Below are positions 1 through 8,146 of a DNA stretch of 64,000 bases, in pieces. Within the stretch, counting starts at the first letter, position 1. Each line of letters starts with the position of its first letter. Below the pieces are notes generated by a model. That model searched no databases. It was not told where the DNA came from and was given only the letters and a program-made list of their open reading frames with translations. The position numbers and the translations under genes are program-made. The DNA comes from Amarobacter sp964507025 (GTDB lineage: Bacteria; Chloroflexota; Dehalococcoidia; Tepidiformales; Tepidiformaceae): contig CAZDOK010000002.1 in NCBI GenBank assembly GCA_964507025.1, forward strand, positions 62,001 to 126,000, written 5' to 3'.

Positions 1-2354
1 GCCTCGAGGAACCAGTCGTGGTCGATGTAGAACTGGGCGCGGCGGGCGTAGGTGGGGAAAGGGTCGCCGCGTTCGGTGTGGTCGCGGAAGGGGACGTGGG
101 TCTTGTTGGGCTCCAGGGGTGAGGCCTGGGAGAGACCCATGGGGGCCAGGCCCCAGTCGATGAAGCGGACGTGGCCCTTTTCGCGCATGACGCGCAGGTT
201 GGTGCCCATCGGCAGCGTCCCGGCGAGCGCGGAGTCGCGGATGATCTCGTCGTAGCGGGAGTCCTCGTTGTCGAAGTAGCCGTTCATCGAGTAGACCCTG
301 GCCAGCTCGTCGTAGCGGCGTGGGACGCCATTGCTGCCGGTGTAGCTTTCGAGGCCGCGGGCAGCGGCGACTTCGGCGACCTTGACCAGCAGGTCGTGGA
401 AGATCACCCACTCGGGGCGGGCTTCTCCGGGAGGCTCGGCAGCCTTGTCGCCGAGGGTGAGGTTCATGACATGAGGTGTGGGCATGCCGAAGGTGATCTT
501 CTCGTAGTGCTGGGCGACAGGCAGGAAGTAGTCGACGTAGAGGGCGGTCTGGCTCATGCGGAAGTCCAGCGTGACGATCGTCTGGAGCTTCGGCCAGAGC
601 GTTGGGAGGAGGGCCGTCTTGCCGCCACGGGTGCGACGGAGGGTGTTGCCGCCGCATTCGATGAAGACGCGCGGCGGGTTTTCGGGCCGCGGCCGGTCGA
701 GGCCCTGCCACCAGCCCCTGGCGAGGGCTTCGTTGAAGTAGTCGTCGAATTCGCGGGGGAGCGTGTCATCGCCCCACTCGCGCTTGTTCCAGCGCTCGCG
801 GTATCCGGCCTGCCAGTACCACCAGAAGGCCGGCGGGGCCGATGACCCGCCACCCACGAGCGTCTGGTCCGTACGATTGATGCCGCCACGCTCCTGGCCA
901 GCCATCCTCTTGGTGATCTCGCGGATGGCGATCTCGGTTGTGGCGGTGGGGTCGGCTTTCTTGTAGGCAGCGACGGCGGCATCGCGGGCGGAGAGGACGA
1001 CCTCACTGTTGGCGGCGCCGGGGCCGGGTTTGGCCATGGCGATGGCCTGGCCGTCGTTCATTGCGGCGGCCCAGCAGCGGATGCCGGTGCCGTGCTTGCC
1101 CCAGTTGCCACTCGCGGCGAGGACGAGGCACATCACGCGCTCGATGAGGTCGCCGTGGTAGAACTTGCAGGCGTTGTAGCCAAGCATGATGTTCGTCCGC
1201 TTCGTCGCGATCTTGCGGGCGAGCATGCGGATCGTCTCGGGGTGGACACCCGTAATCGCCTGTTGCTTTTCCGGCGTGTACTCCTCGTTCAGCTTCTTGC
1301 GCAGGAGCTCAAAGACCGGCGTGGCCTGGACGGTCGAGCCATCGGCGAGCCTGACATTGAACACCCCTTCGAGGGCGATATCGACACCCTTGAGGAGCAT
1401 GTTGGCGCGGTCGGCCAGCCGGAGTCCCTTGCCAGGCTCCCACTGGTACATCTGATCGTCGCGCCCCTTGTCTTCAACATCGGTCTGACGCAGGTACTTC
1501 CGCGTATCGAGCCGGACGAGGTAGCCGAAGTCGGTCTGCTCCTTGAGGAACTGCCAGTGGGCGATGTTCTCTTCGATCATCACCTGGACCAGGGCGAGTC
1601 CGAAGGCGGGGTCGGATGCACCGTTGATCGGGACCTGGTAGTCGGCGTGAGTGTGGGAGGCGTTGATGTCCGGGGAGATGTTGACGATCTCGGCGCCGTT
1701 GTAGCGGGCTTCGGCGATGAAGTGGTAGAGGGAGATGCGCGTGAAGACAGGGTTCATGTGCCAGAACAGGATGAGTTCAGACTTGAACCAGTCATCAGCA
1801 GAGGAGGTGGGGCTGAACTTGCCGAACGTCTCGTAGAGGCCGATGGAGAAGTCGTTGAAGGAGCCCTGGAGGTCGAGGATGTGGCCGCCGATGACGGAGC
1901 GGAAGCGGCCGGATGCGAGGCTTCCGCCGGCTTCCGGCGTTCCCTCCTGGACGATGGAAGCGGAGCCGTGGTCTTCGATCGCGTCGACCATGGATTCGGC
2001 GATCTCGGTTAGAGCCTCGTCCCAGGAGATGCGCTGCCACTTGCCTTCGCCGCGTTCGCCGGCCCGCTTGAGCGGATACTGGATGCGGTCGGGGCCGTAG
2101 AGCGAGGCGCTCCAGGAGGCTCCTTTCTGGCAACCCATGGGGTTGAAGTCGGGCACGCCCTCCTCGATGGTAGCGATGGAGCCGGACTGTTCTTCGCGGA
2201 CGACGCGGCCATCCTTGACGTAGACACGGACGGGGCAATCGCCGGGGTAGCAGTCGACGCAGTGCGTGCCCCAGTGGACGGAATCCCAATCCCACTTTTC
2301 GCGGTAGGCGGCGGTGCCGCGGCTGGATGACGAACCTTCGCTGGCGCTGGACAT
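1..2354 (-). CDS. Molybdopterin oxidoreductase alpha subunit, type II DMSO reductase family (3' part outside window)
   Basis: The gene reads leftward off the window, so 784 codons and the N-terminal part are visible. Start ATG at 2354 follows a strong GAGGAGGGG ribosome site. Near the N terminus is a NarG-like Fe-S binding set, H31, C35, C40 and C75. Around residue 165 is GSFNDFS, where type II enzymes carry the Asp ligand to Mo (D168). Resemblance is to NarG, ethylbenzene dehydrogenase and steroid C25 dehydrogenase catalytic subunits, which use a bis-MGD cofactor for nitrate reduction or oxygen-independent C-H hydroxylation. No twin-arginine signal is visible, so a cytoplasmic location is likely. 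It lies downstream of an ETF operon. Substrate unknown; Fe-S and heme subunits would be expected beyond the left edge. Confidence 0.85.
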   Translation of the reverse strand, partial: MSSASEGSSSSRGTAAYREKWDWDSVHWGTHCVDCYPGDCPVRVYVKDGRVVREEQSGSIATIEEGVPDFNPMGCQKGASWSASLYGPDRIQYPLKRAGERGEGKWQRISWDEALTEIAESMVDAIEDHGSASIVQEGTPEAGGSLASGRFRSVIGGHILDLQGSFNDFSIGLYETFGKFSPTSSADDWFKSELILFWHMNPVFTRISLYHFIAEARYNGAEIVNISPDINASHTHADYQVPINGASDPAFGLALVQVMIEENIAHWQFLKEQTDFGYLVRLDTRKYLRQTDVEDKGRDDQMYQWEPGKGLRLADRANMLLKGVDIALEGVFNVRLADGSTVQATPVFELLRKKLNEEYTPEKQQAITGVHPETIRMLARKIATKRTNIMLGYNACKFYHGDLIERVMCLVLAASGNWGKHGTGIRCWAAAMNDGQAIAMAKPGPGAANSEVVLSARDAAVAAYKKADPTATTEIAIREITKRMAGQERGGINRTDQTLVGGGSSAPPAFWWYWQAGYRERWNKREWGDDTLPREFDDYFNEALARGWWQGLDRPRPENPPRVFIECGGNTLRRTRGGKTALLPTLWPKLQTIVTLDFRMSQTALYVDYFLPVAQHYEKITFGMPTPHVMNLTLGDKAAEPPGEARPEWVIFHDLLVKVAEVAAARGLESYTGSNGVPRRYDELARVYSMNGYFDNEDSRYDEIIRDSALAGTLPMGTNLRVMREKGHVRFIDWGLAPMGLSQASPLEPNKTHVPFRDHTERGDPFPTYARRAQFYIDHDWFLE

Positions 2355-2415
2355 GACGTACCCCTCCTCGGGGCACTCGATGAGTGAGACTTATCCGCGC
2401 AATCGAACCTGCCAA

Positions 2416-2435
2416 CCTATGACAACGATCATAGG
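2416..2435. promoter_or_regulatory. Palindromic operator candidate before the molybdoenzyme gene
   Basis: CCTATGA-caacga-TCATAGG is a perfect 7-bp inverted repeat with a 6-bp spacer, 62-81 bp upstream of the molybdoenzyme start. Its core TATGAC-N3-GATCAT recurs upstream of the flavoenzyme-ETF operon. There is no U-tract, so a terminator is less likely than a repressor or activator site. Confidence 0.5.
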
Positions 2436-2450
2436 GTGGGAAATTGGCGT

Positions 2451-3269
2451 TCAGTCGACCAGGCCTTCCTTCGCGAGGAGGTTGGCGAGCTGGGCCGCGA
2501 CGCCCTCGCCCGCGTTGAGGGAGGTGCTCGCGCCGGGTGAGGCGCCGGCGCCCCCCGACATGAGCTGGCGGAGCCGGCCGCCGGCATTGGCCGAGGCTGA
2601 GGGCCGGAGGAGATGGCGCGTCACGGGCCTGGCCGGGCCATAACCTTCGATCCGCCAGCGGGGCGCCTGGCCGGAATCGACGGTAGGAGCGAACTCGGGA
2701 ACGACGGCCTTCCTGGCCGCGAGCTTGCGCGCGACGGCCGGGTACGGGAGCCTCTGGCCGCCCGCCGCCACCAGCACCGCCTGATCGGGCAAGCGGCAGG
2801 TGAGACGGCGGCCGCCCCGGGCGCGAACCTGCACGACCGGAACCCCGCCGAGGCTGCCCATGCCGGTGACGTTGTCGATGGCGGGCCATCCCAGGCGCTC
2901 GGCGATCGCGAAGGGAAGGAGGCCGGAACCGTGGTCGGATGCGGCGGCCCCGGCAATGACCAGCGCTGCATCGGCTGGAAGGGCGGCGGCGAGGGCCTCC
3001 GCATGGGCGAGGAGATCACCGTCCGCCGTAGCGGCTCCCCAGACGCGACGGACATCGTCGAGGCCCAATGCGAGGGCATCGCGCAGCGCGAGGTCCCATT
3101 CCGGGGGCCCGGCCGCGATACCGTGGAGCGTGCAGGTGGCCAGCGCTCGCTGGCCCAGCGCCAACACGATGGCGTCGCACGAGGGCGCGTCGAGGGCCAC
3201 ATTGCTCCCACGGACGCCGCCGGCAAGTTCCTCATCGACTACAGCGCGGAGAAGGACGGCGGCGTTCAA
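2451..3269 (-). CDS. etfB: Electron transfer flavoprotein beta subunit
   Basis: 272 residues with the EtfB fold signature: conserved opening strand, a middle GAAASDHGSG segment corresponding to the AMP/FAD-side nucleotide loop, and IDNVTGM. It pairs with EtfA to form the FAD-containing ETF that carries electrons from acyl-CoA or amine dehydrogenases to a quinone reductase or another acceptor. The start is TTG at 3269, overlapping the etfA stop as TTGA, which implies translational coupling. Adjacent partners suggest a dedicated ETF for the flavoenzyme upstream or the molybdoenzyme downstream, rather than the general fatty-acid ETF. Confidence 0.9.
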   Translation of the reverse strand: MNAAVLLRAVVDEELAGGVRGSNVALDAPSCDAIVLALGQRALATCTLHGIAAGPPEWDLALRDALALGLDDVRRVWGAATADGDLLAHAEALAAALPADAALVIAGAAASDHGSGLLPFAIAERLGWPAIDNVTGMGSLGGVPVVQVRARGGRRLTCRLPDQAVLVAAGGQRLPYPAVARKLAARKAVVPEFAPTVDSGQAPRWRIEGYGPARPVTRHLLRPSASANAGGRLRQLMSGGAGASPGASTSLNAGEGVAAQLANLLAKEGLVD

Positions 3270-4219
3270 TGGACGAGAACGCGCGCATCGGCTGCGCGCG
3301 CCTCCCTGCGCCTGCGGAGTTCGGCGACCAGTTGCGGCACTACCTCTTCGACCCGGCCAACCACGCTGACATGCGCAATGCGGAAGATGGGGGCCTGGGG
3401 GTCGGAGTTGATAGCCACGATGAGCGACGAGTTGCGCATGCCCAGCACATGGTGGGGGGCGCCGGAGATCCCGCAGGCGATGTAGACGCGTGGCGCCACG
3501 GTCTTCCCGGTGAGGCCCACCTGCCGGCTGTAGGAGATCCAGCCGGCATCGACCGCAACGCGGGAAGCGCCAAGGGTGCCCCCCACCAGGCCAGCGAGCT
3601 CCTCAAGCTGAGCGAACCCTTCGCGGCCGCCCACACCGCGGCCACCGGCAACCACGACATCAGCCTCGGTCACGTCGAGCTCTGACGGGTGGGGGCGGGC
3701 CTCGGCGATCACATCGAGAACGCGGGACAGGTCCAATCGCGGATCGAGGGCAGCCAGCTCGCGGGCAGTGCCCGGAGCACCGTCTGCTCCGCCGACGGTA
3801 CCGCTCACGACCAGGATAGCCGGACTGGCACACGGCACCAGGGAGGCTGAACGGGTGCCACTCGCGGCGATGCGGACGACGGAGGGCGCTTCGCGCCCGG
3901 CGCGAACGGCGACGACCTGGGCGATGACCGGCAGCCCCGCGCGGACCGCCAGCCGCGCAGCCGCCTCGCGGCCGAAGGGGCTGTCATCGAACAGCACGAG
4001 CTCGTAGCCGCCCTCCGAGAGGAGCGGACCAAGCGCAGCTGCTGCGGAGGCCGCTTCGAGACCGGGCGCGCTGTGTGCGAGGCGCCAGGCGCCGGGGGGC
4101 AGCGGATCTACCCCAGCGGACACGATATCGGCTTCGGAGCGCGTTTCGCGGGCGTACTTCTGCGCGAGGTTGGCCGCACTCGACGCCGGACCGGCCGGCA
4201 CCACCAGGATGTGGGCCAC
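3266..4219 (-). CDS. etfA: Electron transfer flavoprotein alpha subunit
   Basis: 317 residues. The C-terminal FAD domain is clear: GGRGVGGREGF, GASRVAVDAGW, QVGLTGKTVAP, YIACGISGAPHH and AINSDPQAPIF follow the canonical EtfA order. The GTG start at 4219 lies 1 bp after the stop of the upstream flavoenzyme gene, and the GGAGGGGG inside that gene's last codons serves as ribosome site. It forms the ETF heterodimer with the overlapping etfB. Trimethylamine-dehydrogenase-type flavoenzymes are known to reduce ETF directly, so electron flow from the neighbouring enzyme into this ETF is plausible. Confidence 0.93.
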   Translation of the reverse strand: MAHILVVPAGPASSAANLAQKYARETRSEADIVSAGVDPLPPGAWRLAHSAPGLEAASAAAALGPLLSEGGYELVLFDDSPFGREAAARLAVRAGLPVIAQVVAVRAGREAPSVVRIAASGTRSASLVPCASPAILVVSGTVGGADGAPGTARELAALDPRLDLSRVLDVIAEARPHPSELDVTEADVVVAGGRGVGGREGFAQLEELAGLVGGTLGASRVAVDAGWISYSRQVGLTGKTVAPRVYIACGISGAPHHVLGMRNSSLIVAINSDPQAPIFRIAHVSVVGRVEEVVPQLVAELRRRREARAADARVLVH

Positions 4220-4220
4220 G

Positions 4221-6200
4221 CTACCCCCTCCGGATGGGCATGGAGATGAGCGGCCGATCGCGGGGGACATCGCCGTCGATTTCGCGGGCGGCGAGGTGGC
4301 CCTCGAAGGTGGCCATCTCGAGCCGGCGAGGCCCGGCGCAGTCCCCGATGGCGCGGGGCGAGATGCCCTGCGCGGCGAGGTCGGCCGCCAGCCGGGTTTC
4401 GGGGACGATGCCGCAGGCCATGACCACGGCATCGAAGTGCTCTTCGCGCTCGTTTTCGCTGTAGAAGTGGTAGAGCAGGGCCGAGCCGGGGGTGATGGTC
4501 CGGACCCAGGTGGTCGGGGTGATCTTCACGCCGGCGGCATCGAGTCTGCGGAGGGTGGCCATCCGGGTGTTCGGCTCCATGTTCGGGCCGAGCTGGAATT
4601 CCCGGGTGATGATTTCAACCTGTTTGCCCTGGGCCGCGAGGTGCTCGGCCACACTGGCCGCCTGGATGTGGTGCTCGTCATCGAGCACCAGGACTCGCTC
4701 GCCGGGGACATCGGTGCCGTTCAGGACATCCCACGCCTGGAAGACGTGGGGCAGGTCGATGCCCTCGACGCCGTCGGCGATGCGGGGTGTGCCACCGGTC
4801 GCGACGATCACGTGGTCGGGGCCGAGCGCGCGGATGGCGGCAGCATCGGCGCGGGTGTTGAGGCGGACATCGACGCCGAGGCGGCGGAGTTCGGCGGTGA
4901 AGTAGCGGCCGACCTCGCCCCAATCGGAGCGGCCGGGGGCACGGGCAGCGATGAGGGTCTGCCCGCCGAGCTCGGGCCCGGCTTCGAAGAGGGTGACGCG
5001 GTGGCCGGCCATGGCGGCGACCCGTGCGGCCTCGCAGCCGGCGGGCCCTCCACCAACGATCACGACGGACTTCGATGAGGCGCTACGGGGCACATCGCCC
5101 CAGTATTCCTCGCGGCCGACGGAGGGGTTGAACGCGCAGTTGATTGGTCGAAGGGTTTCGACGTGGCCCCAGCAGCCTTCGTTACAGCCGAGGCAGTGGC
5201 GGATCTCGTCGAGGCGCCCTTCACGGGCCTTGCGGGGCAGGTCGGGATCGCAGATGTTGGCGCGCGTCATGCCGACCATGTCGGCCTGGCGATCGGCGAG
5301 GATTTGCTCGGCCATGACGGGATCGTTGATGCGGCCGATGCAGAAGACGGGGATGTCGAGCACTTCCTTGGCGAGTGCCGAGAGGTACACGAAGGCGCCG
5401 TTGGGATAGTAGGAGGGGGCGATGACCGTGTCCTTCGAGCGGTAGGTGCCGACGCTGACGCTGAGATAGTCGAGCTGGCCGCCCCCGGTGAGGAACGGGA
5501 TCATGCGGACAAAGTCATCGGCGGTGTAGCCGCCCTCGGTCATCTCGTCGCCGGAGATGCGCATGCCGACGGTCCAATCGCGGCCGACTTCGGCGCGGAT
5601 GGCATCGATGATCTCAATGGCGAAGGTCATGCGTCGTTCGAAATCCCCGCCGTATTCGTCGTCGCGCTGATTGGAGAGCGGGGAGAGGAACTGGGTGATG
5701 AGGTAGCCGTGGGCGCCGTGGATTTCGGCGCCATCGACGCCGGCTTCGCGGAGGACTGAGGCGCCACGAGCGTAGCCGGCAACCACTTCGCGGACCTCGC
5801 TGGCGGTCATTTCGTGAGGGACGGCCCAGGAATCGGGCTGGGAGACGGTCGAGGGAGCCCAGGGGGAGCGGACAGCGGCATTGCCCTGGGCGCCGGGGTG
5901 CCAGAGCTGGCCGACGAACTTCGCGCCTTCGGCGTGGACCGCTTCGGTGGCGGCACGGAACTTGGTGACCGCGGCGGGCTGGGCAAAGGTATCGCCGATG
6001 GACCAGTGGATGCCGTGGACGTGCGATTCGACGAGGCCGATGCCTCCGCGGGCCTTCGAGACCCAGTAGGCGATCTCGCGGGAGCCTGGGAGCCCGTCGT
6101 CATCGGTGAAGAGCGTGTGATGGGGGGTGCTGACGATGCGGTTGCGGACGGTGAACGAGCCGATCTGGAGGGGAGTGAAGAGGTGCCGGAAGTCTGCCAT
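4221..6200 (-). CDS. Old-yellow-enzyme family Fe-S flavoenzyme (2,4-dienoyl-CoA reductase / trimethylamine dehydrogenase type)
   Basis: 659 residues. Residues 1-370 form an FMN TIM barrel with HGAHGYLITQF around 161 (active-site Tyr166 region) and the NQRDDEYGG loop. C336-x2-C339-x3-C343-x11-C355 matches the 4Fe-4S motif of DCR and TMADH. Residues about 380-640 form an FAD/NAD-like module starting with the dinucleotide motif IVGGGPAG. FadH-type members reduce dienoyl-CoA with NADPH; TMADH-type members oxidise substrates and feed ETF. Being first in an operon with etfA and etfB favours the ETF-linked mode, but the substrate cannot be read from the sequence. Confidence 0.88.
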   Translation of the reverse strand: MADFRHLFTPLQIGSFTVRNRIVSTPHHTLFTDDDGLPGSREIAYWVSKARGGIGLVESHVHGIHWSIGDTFAQPAAVTKFRAATEAVHAEGAKFVGQLWHPGAQGNAAVRSPWAPSTVSQPDSWAVPHEMTASEVREVVAGYARGASVLREAGVDGAEIHGAHGYLITQFLSPLSNQRDDEYGGDFERRMTFAIEIIDAIRAEVGRDWTVGMRISGDEMTEGGYTADDFVRMIPFLTGGGQLDYLSVSVGTYRSKDTVIAPSYYPNGAFVYLSALAKEVLDIPVFCIGRINDPVMAEQILADRQADMVGMTRANICDPDLPRKAREGRLDEIRHCLGCNEGCWGHVETLRPINCAFNPSVGREEYWGDVPRSASSKSVVIVGGGPAGCEAARVAAMAGHRVTLFEAGPELGGQTLIAARAPGRSDWGEVGRYFTAELRRLGVDVRLNTRADAAAIRALGPDHVIVATGGTPRIADGVEGIDLPHVFQAWDVLNGTDVPGERVLVLDDEHHIQAASVAEHLAAQGKQVEIITREFQLGPNMEPNTRMATLRRLDAAGVKITPTTWVRTITPGSALLYHFYSENEREEHFDAVVMACGIVPETRLAADLAAQGISPRAIGDCAGPRRLEMATFEGHLAAREIDGDVPRDRPLISMPIRRG

Positions 6201-6325
6201 AGCTCCCGTAAATTGGACTCATTCAAGGTGGTCGAATATGACGCAGATCATCGCCGGGGGCCGGTGCGGCGCGGACGTTTTCTGTTCCGCGGCGCCAGGA
6301 TGGCGCCGGCTGGAGGTTAGCCAGG
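6201..6325. promoter_or_regulatory. Divergent intergenic region with ATGATC-N3-GTCATA motif
   Basis: This 125-bp region separates the flavoenzyme-ETF operon (minus) from a DinB gene (plus). At 6237-6251 it holds TATGACGCAGATCAT, matching the core of the palindrome at 2416-2435 at all 12 non-spacer positions. It lies 37-51 bp upstream of the flavoenzyme start, where a regulator would contact the promoter. No convincing -10/-35 pair was assigned. Confidence 0.45.
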
Positions 6326-6874
6326 ATGAGCGCCGGTGATGCGATCCGAAAGAACCTGGAGTTCTGGCACTGGTACCCGCGCATGCTCTGCGAGGGGCTG
6401 AGCGAGGAGCAGTTGCACTGGCAGCCGCCCGGGCACCCCAACCACATCATGTACATCCTCTGGCATGCCTATCGGTCGGAGGACGACCTGATCCACGGGC
6501 TGCTGATGGGGAAGCCGGGCGTATTCCAGCGGGATGGCTGGGCGAGCCGGCTGCCGGTTGAGGCCACGGGGCGGTCGGCTTTCGGCAATGGCATGGACCG
6601 CGACCAGATCGCCGCCCTCAGGCTGCCGCTGGAGGAGGTGCTCGCCTATGCCGATGCCGTGCGGGCATCCATCCGGGACTACGCCGACGGGCTGACCGAG
6701 GCGCAGGGCCGGGAAGTGGTGCCGCTGCCGTTCTTCGCGAACGTTTACCCGATGCTCGGCGAGGCGACGCGGCTTGAGGTGCTGATGTTCTTCTGCGTGG
6801 GGCACACGGCCGAGCACCTGGGGGAGGTGCAGTACGTGAAGGGCCTGATGGGGCTGCAGGGCGCGCCGCTGTAG
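6326..6874 (+). CDS. DinB superfamily protein
   Basis: 182 residues, an all-helical DinB/YfiT-like protein. The typical metal-binding histidines are visible: the N-terminal helix ends in ILWHAY, and FFCVGHTAEHLGEVQYVKGL near the C terminus carries the paired histidines. DinB-fold proteins are metal-dependent; characterised members are thiol transferases, while most, including DinB itself, have no assigned reaction. Start ATG 6326 follows GGAGG by 9 bp. A second DinB-like gene lies at 45712. No functional link to neighbours is apparent. Confidence 0.8.
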   Translation: MSAGDAIRKNLEFWHWYPRMLCEGLSEEQLHWQPPGHPNHIMYILWHAYRSEDDLIHGLLMGKPGVFQRDGWASRLPVEATGRSAFGNGMDRDQIAALRLPLEEVLAYADAVRASIRDYADGLTEAQGREVVPLPFFANVYPMLGEATRLEVLMFFCVGHTAEHLGEVQYVKGLMGLQGAPL

Positions 6875-6893
6875 CCATTACCCGTGGGATCCT

Positions 6894-7112
6894 TCAATGG
6901 GTGCGGTGCATGCGAAGCACGCGGGCGCCCTGTGCCACGGCGATAACGAGCAGCCCGCCGATCAGCAGTGCCGCCCAGGCCGCGACTCCGAATCCGATGA
7001 CCTCGGGATCACGGCTGGATGGCTGGAGCACGAGATCGGCGAGGCCGAGCGCGAGCAGCACGGACATGAAGAGCAACCAGGAGCGGACAGCGCGGGAGTG
7101 AAGGAGCGGCAT
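6894..7112 (-). CDS. Small membrane protein, two transmembrane helices
   Basis: 72 residues. ATG at 7112 follows AGGAGGG, a good ribosome site, so the frame is probably real despite its size. Two hydrophobic helices (about residues 10-28 and 40-60) are joined by a short polar loop, with a basic tail ending RVLRMHRTH. It resembles small unknown integral membrane proteins and has no diagnostic motif. It is divergent from the Nudix gene. Confidence 0.55.
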   Translation of the reverse strand: MPLLHSRAVRSWLLFMSVLLALGLADLVLQPSSRDPEVIGFGVAAWAALLIGGLLVIAVAQGARVLRMHRTH

Positions 7113-7218
7113 GCGGGGAACCCTCCTGTCGGGAAATGTAATACGTCGCATCTGGTTGGTGGAAGGGGCATGGAGCGCTGAGAATAAGTGCGCGGCCCAG
7201 GTCGCGGGGAGGGCGCTC

Positions 7219-8094
7219 GTGGGGATGGTGCGCGAGGGCAGCTGCGTGTTCCTCATCGCCGCCGATGGGTCGATCCTGCTGCAGCAGCGCAGCGACGATG
7301 TCCCGCCGGCCGGGATCGGGCGCTGGACGCCGCCCGGCGGGGCGCGCGAACCCGCGGAAGACCCGCGAGAGACCGCGATGCGCGAGTTCGAGGAGGAGAC
7401 GGGTGCACGCCTCGAGCGGCTGCGCTACCTGGAGACGGTGACTCCGGCGGTCGTTGAAGGGCTGGCGGTGGAGGTGCTCCACGTGTTCTACGCGGACGAC
7501 GTGGTACCGCGGGAGCGCATCCAGGTCTTCGAAGGCCTGGACTTCCAGTATCGCCACCCGCGGGAGTTCGGGTCGCTGCTGCTCAATCCGGGCACGCGCA
7601 ACCTGCTGGCGCGGTTCGTGGCGAGCGATGCGTACCGGGGCACGGTGGCGCTCCTGCAACCGTTCACCACCGGAGTGGGCGTGATCGAGCTCGACCGCTG
7701 GGGGCGGGTGTTGCTGCAGCTTCGCGATGCCGACCTTCCGGCGGACCGCTACCCGGATCAGTGGTCGATCCCGGGGGGAATCATCGAGCCGGGCGAGGCG
7801 CCGGATGCCGCGGCGTTCCGCGAATTCGAGGAGGAGACCGGGCACCTGTTGCCAGACCTCCGGTTCTTCAAGCTCTACCGGCGCGAACCAGAACTGCCGA
7901 CCTCGCTCACGGACCTCTACCACGTGTACTACATGGATGCGGACATCGAGGAAGGCGAGGTGGTGGTCGGTGAGGGCCAGGCGTTCCGCTACTTCGGACC
8001 CGGTGAACTGGATGGGCTGGCGATGCCAATCCACGCGAGGACGGTGCTGCTGGAGTTCTTTTCGAGCAGTGCCTACCGGGCGATGTTCCACTAG
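7219..8094 (+). CDS. Tandem-domain Nudix hydrolase
   Basis: About 291 residues with two complete Nudix domains. The first box begins GGAREPAEDPRE and ends REFEEETGA; the second begins GGIIEPGEAPDA and ends REFEEETGH. Both fit G-x5-E-x7-REUxEExGU without substitution, so both halves should bind metal and hydrolyse a nucleoside-diphosphate-linked substrate. The two halves look like an internal duplication joined near the middle. GTG 7219 is preferred because GGGGAGGG lies 5 bp upstream; ATG 7225 is the alternative. Substrate unknown. Confidence 0.85.
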   Translation: MGMVREGSCVFLIAADGSILLQQRSDDVPPAGIGRWTPPGGAREPAEDPRETAMREFEEETGARLERLRYLETVTPAVVEGLAVEVLHVFYADDVVPRERIQVFEGLDFQYRHPREFGSLLLNPGTRNLLARFVASDAYRGTVALLQPFTTGVGVIELDRWGRVLLQLRDADLPADRYPDQWSIPGGIIEPGEAPDAAAFREFEEETGHLLPDLRFFKLYRREPELPTSLTDLYHVYYMDADIEEGEVVVGEGQAFRYFGPGELDGLAMPIHARTVLLEFFSSSAYRAMFH

Positions 8095-8146
8095 GGGCCG
8101 GCAGCCAGCTATGTCGCGCTGACGTGGCGTAGTTCATGATGAGCGC

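Noticed and set aside
171..2012. Long plus-strand open frames antisense to the molybdoenzyme gene
   Set aside because: They have no family features and lie opposite a well-conserved minus-strand gene; high GC makes such shadows common.
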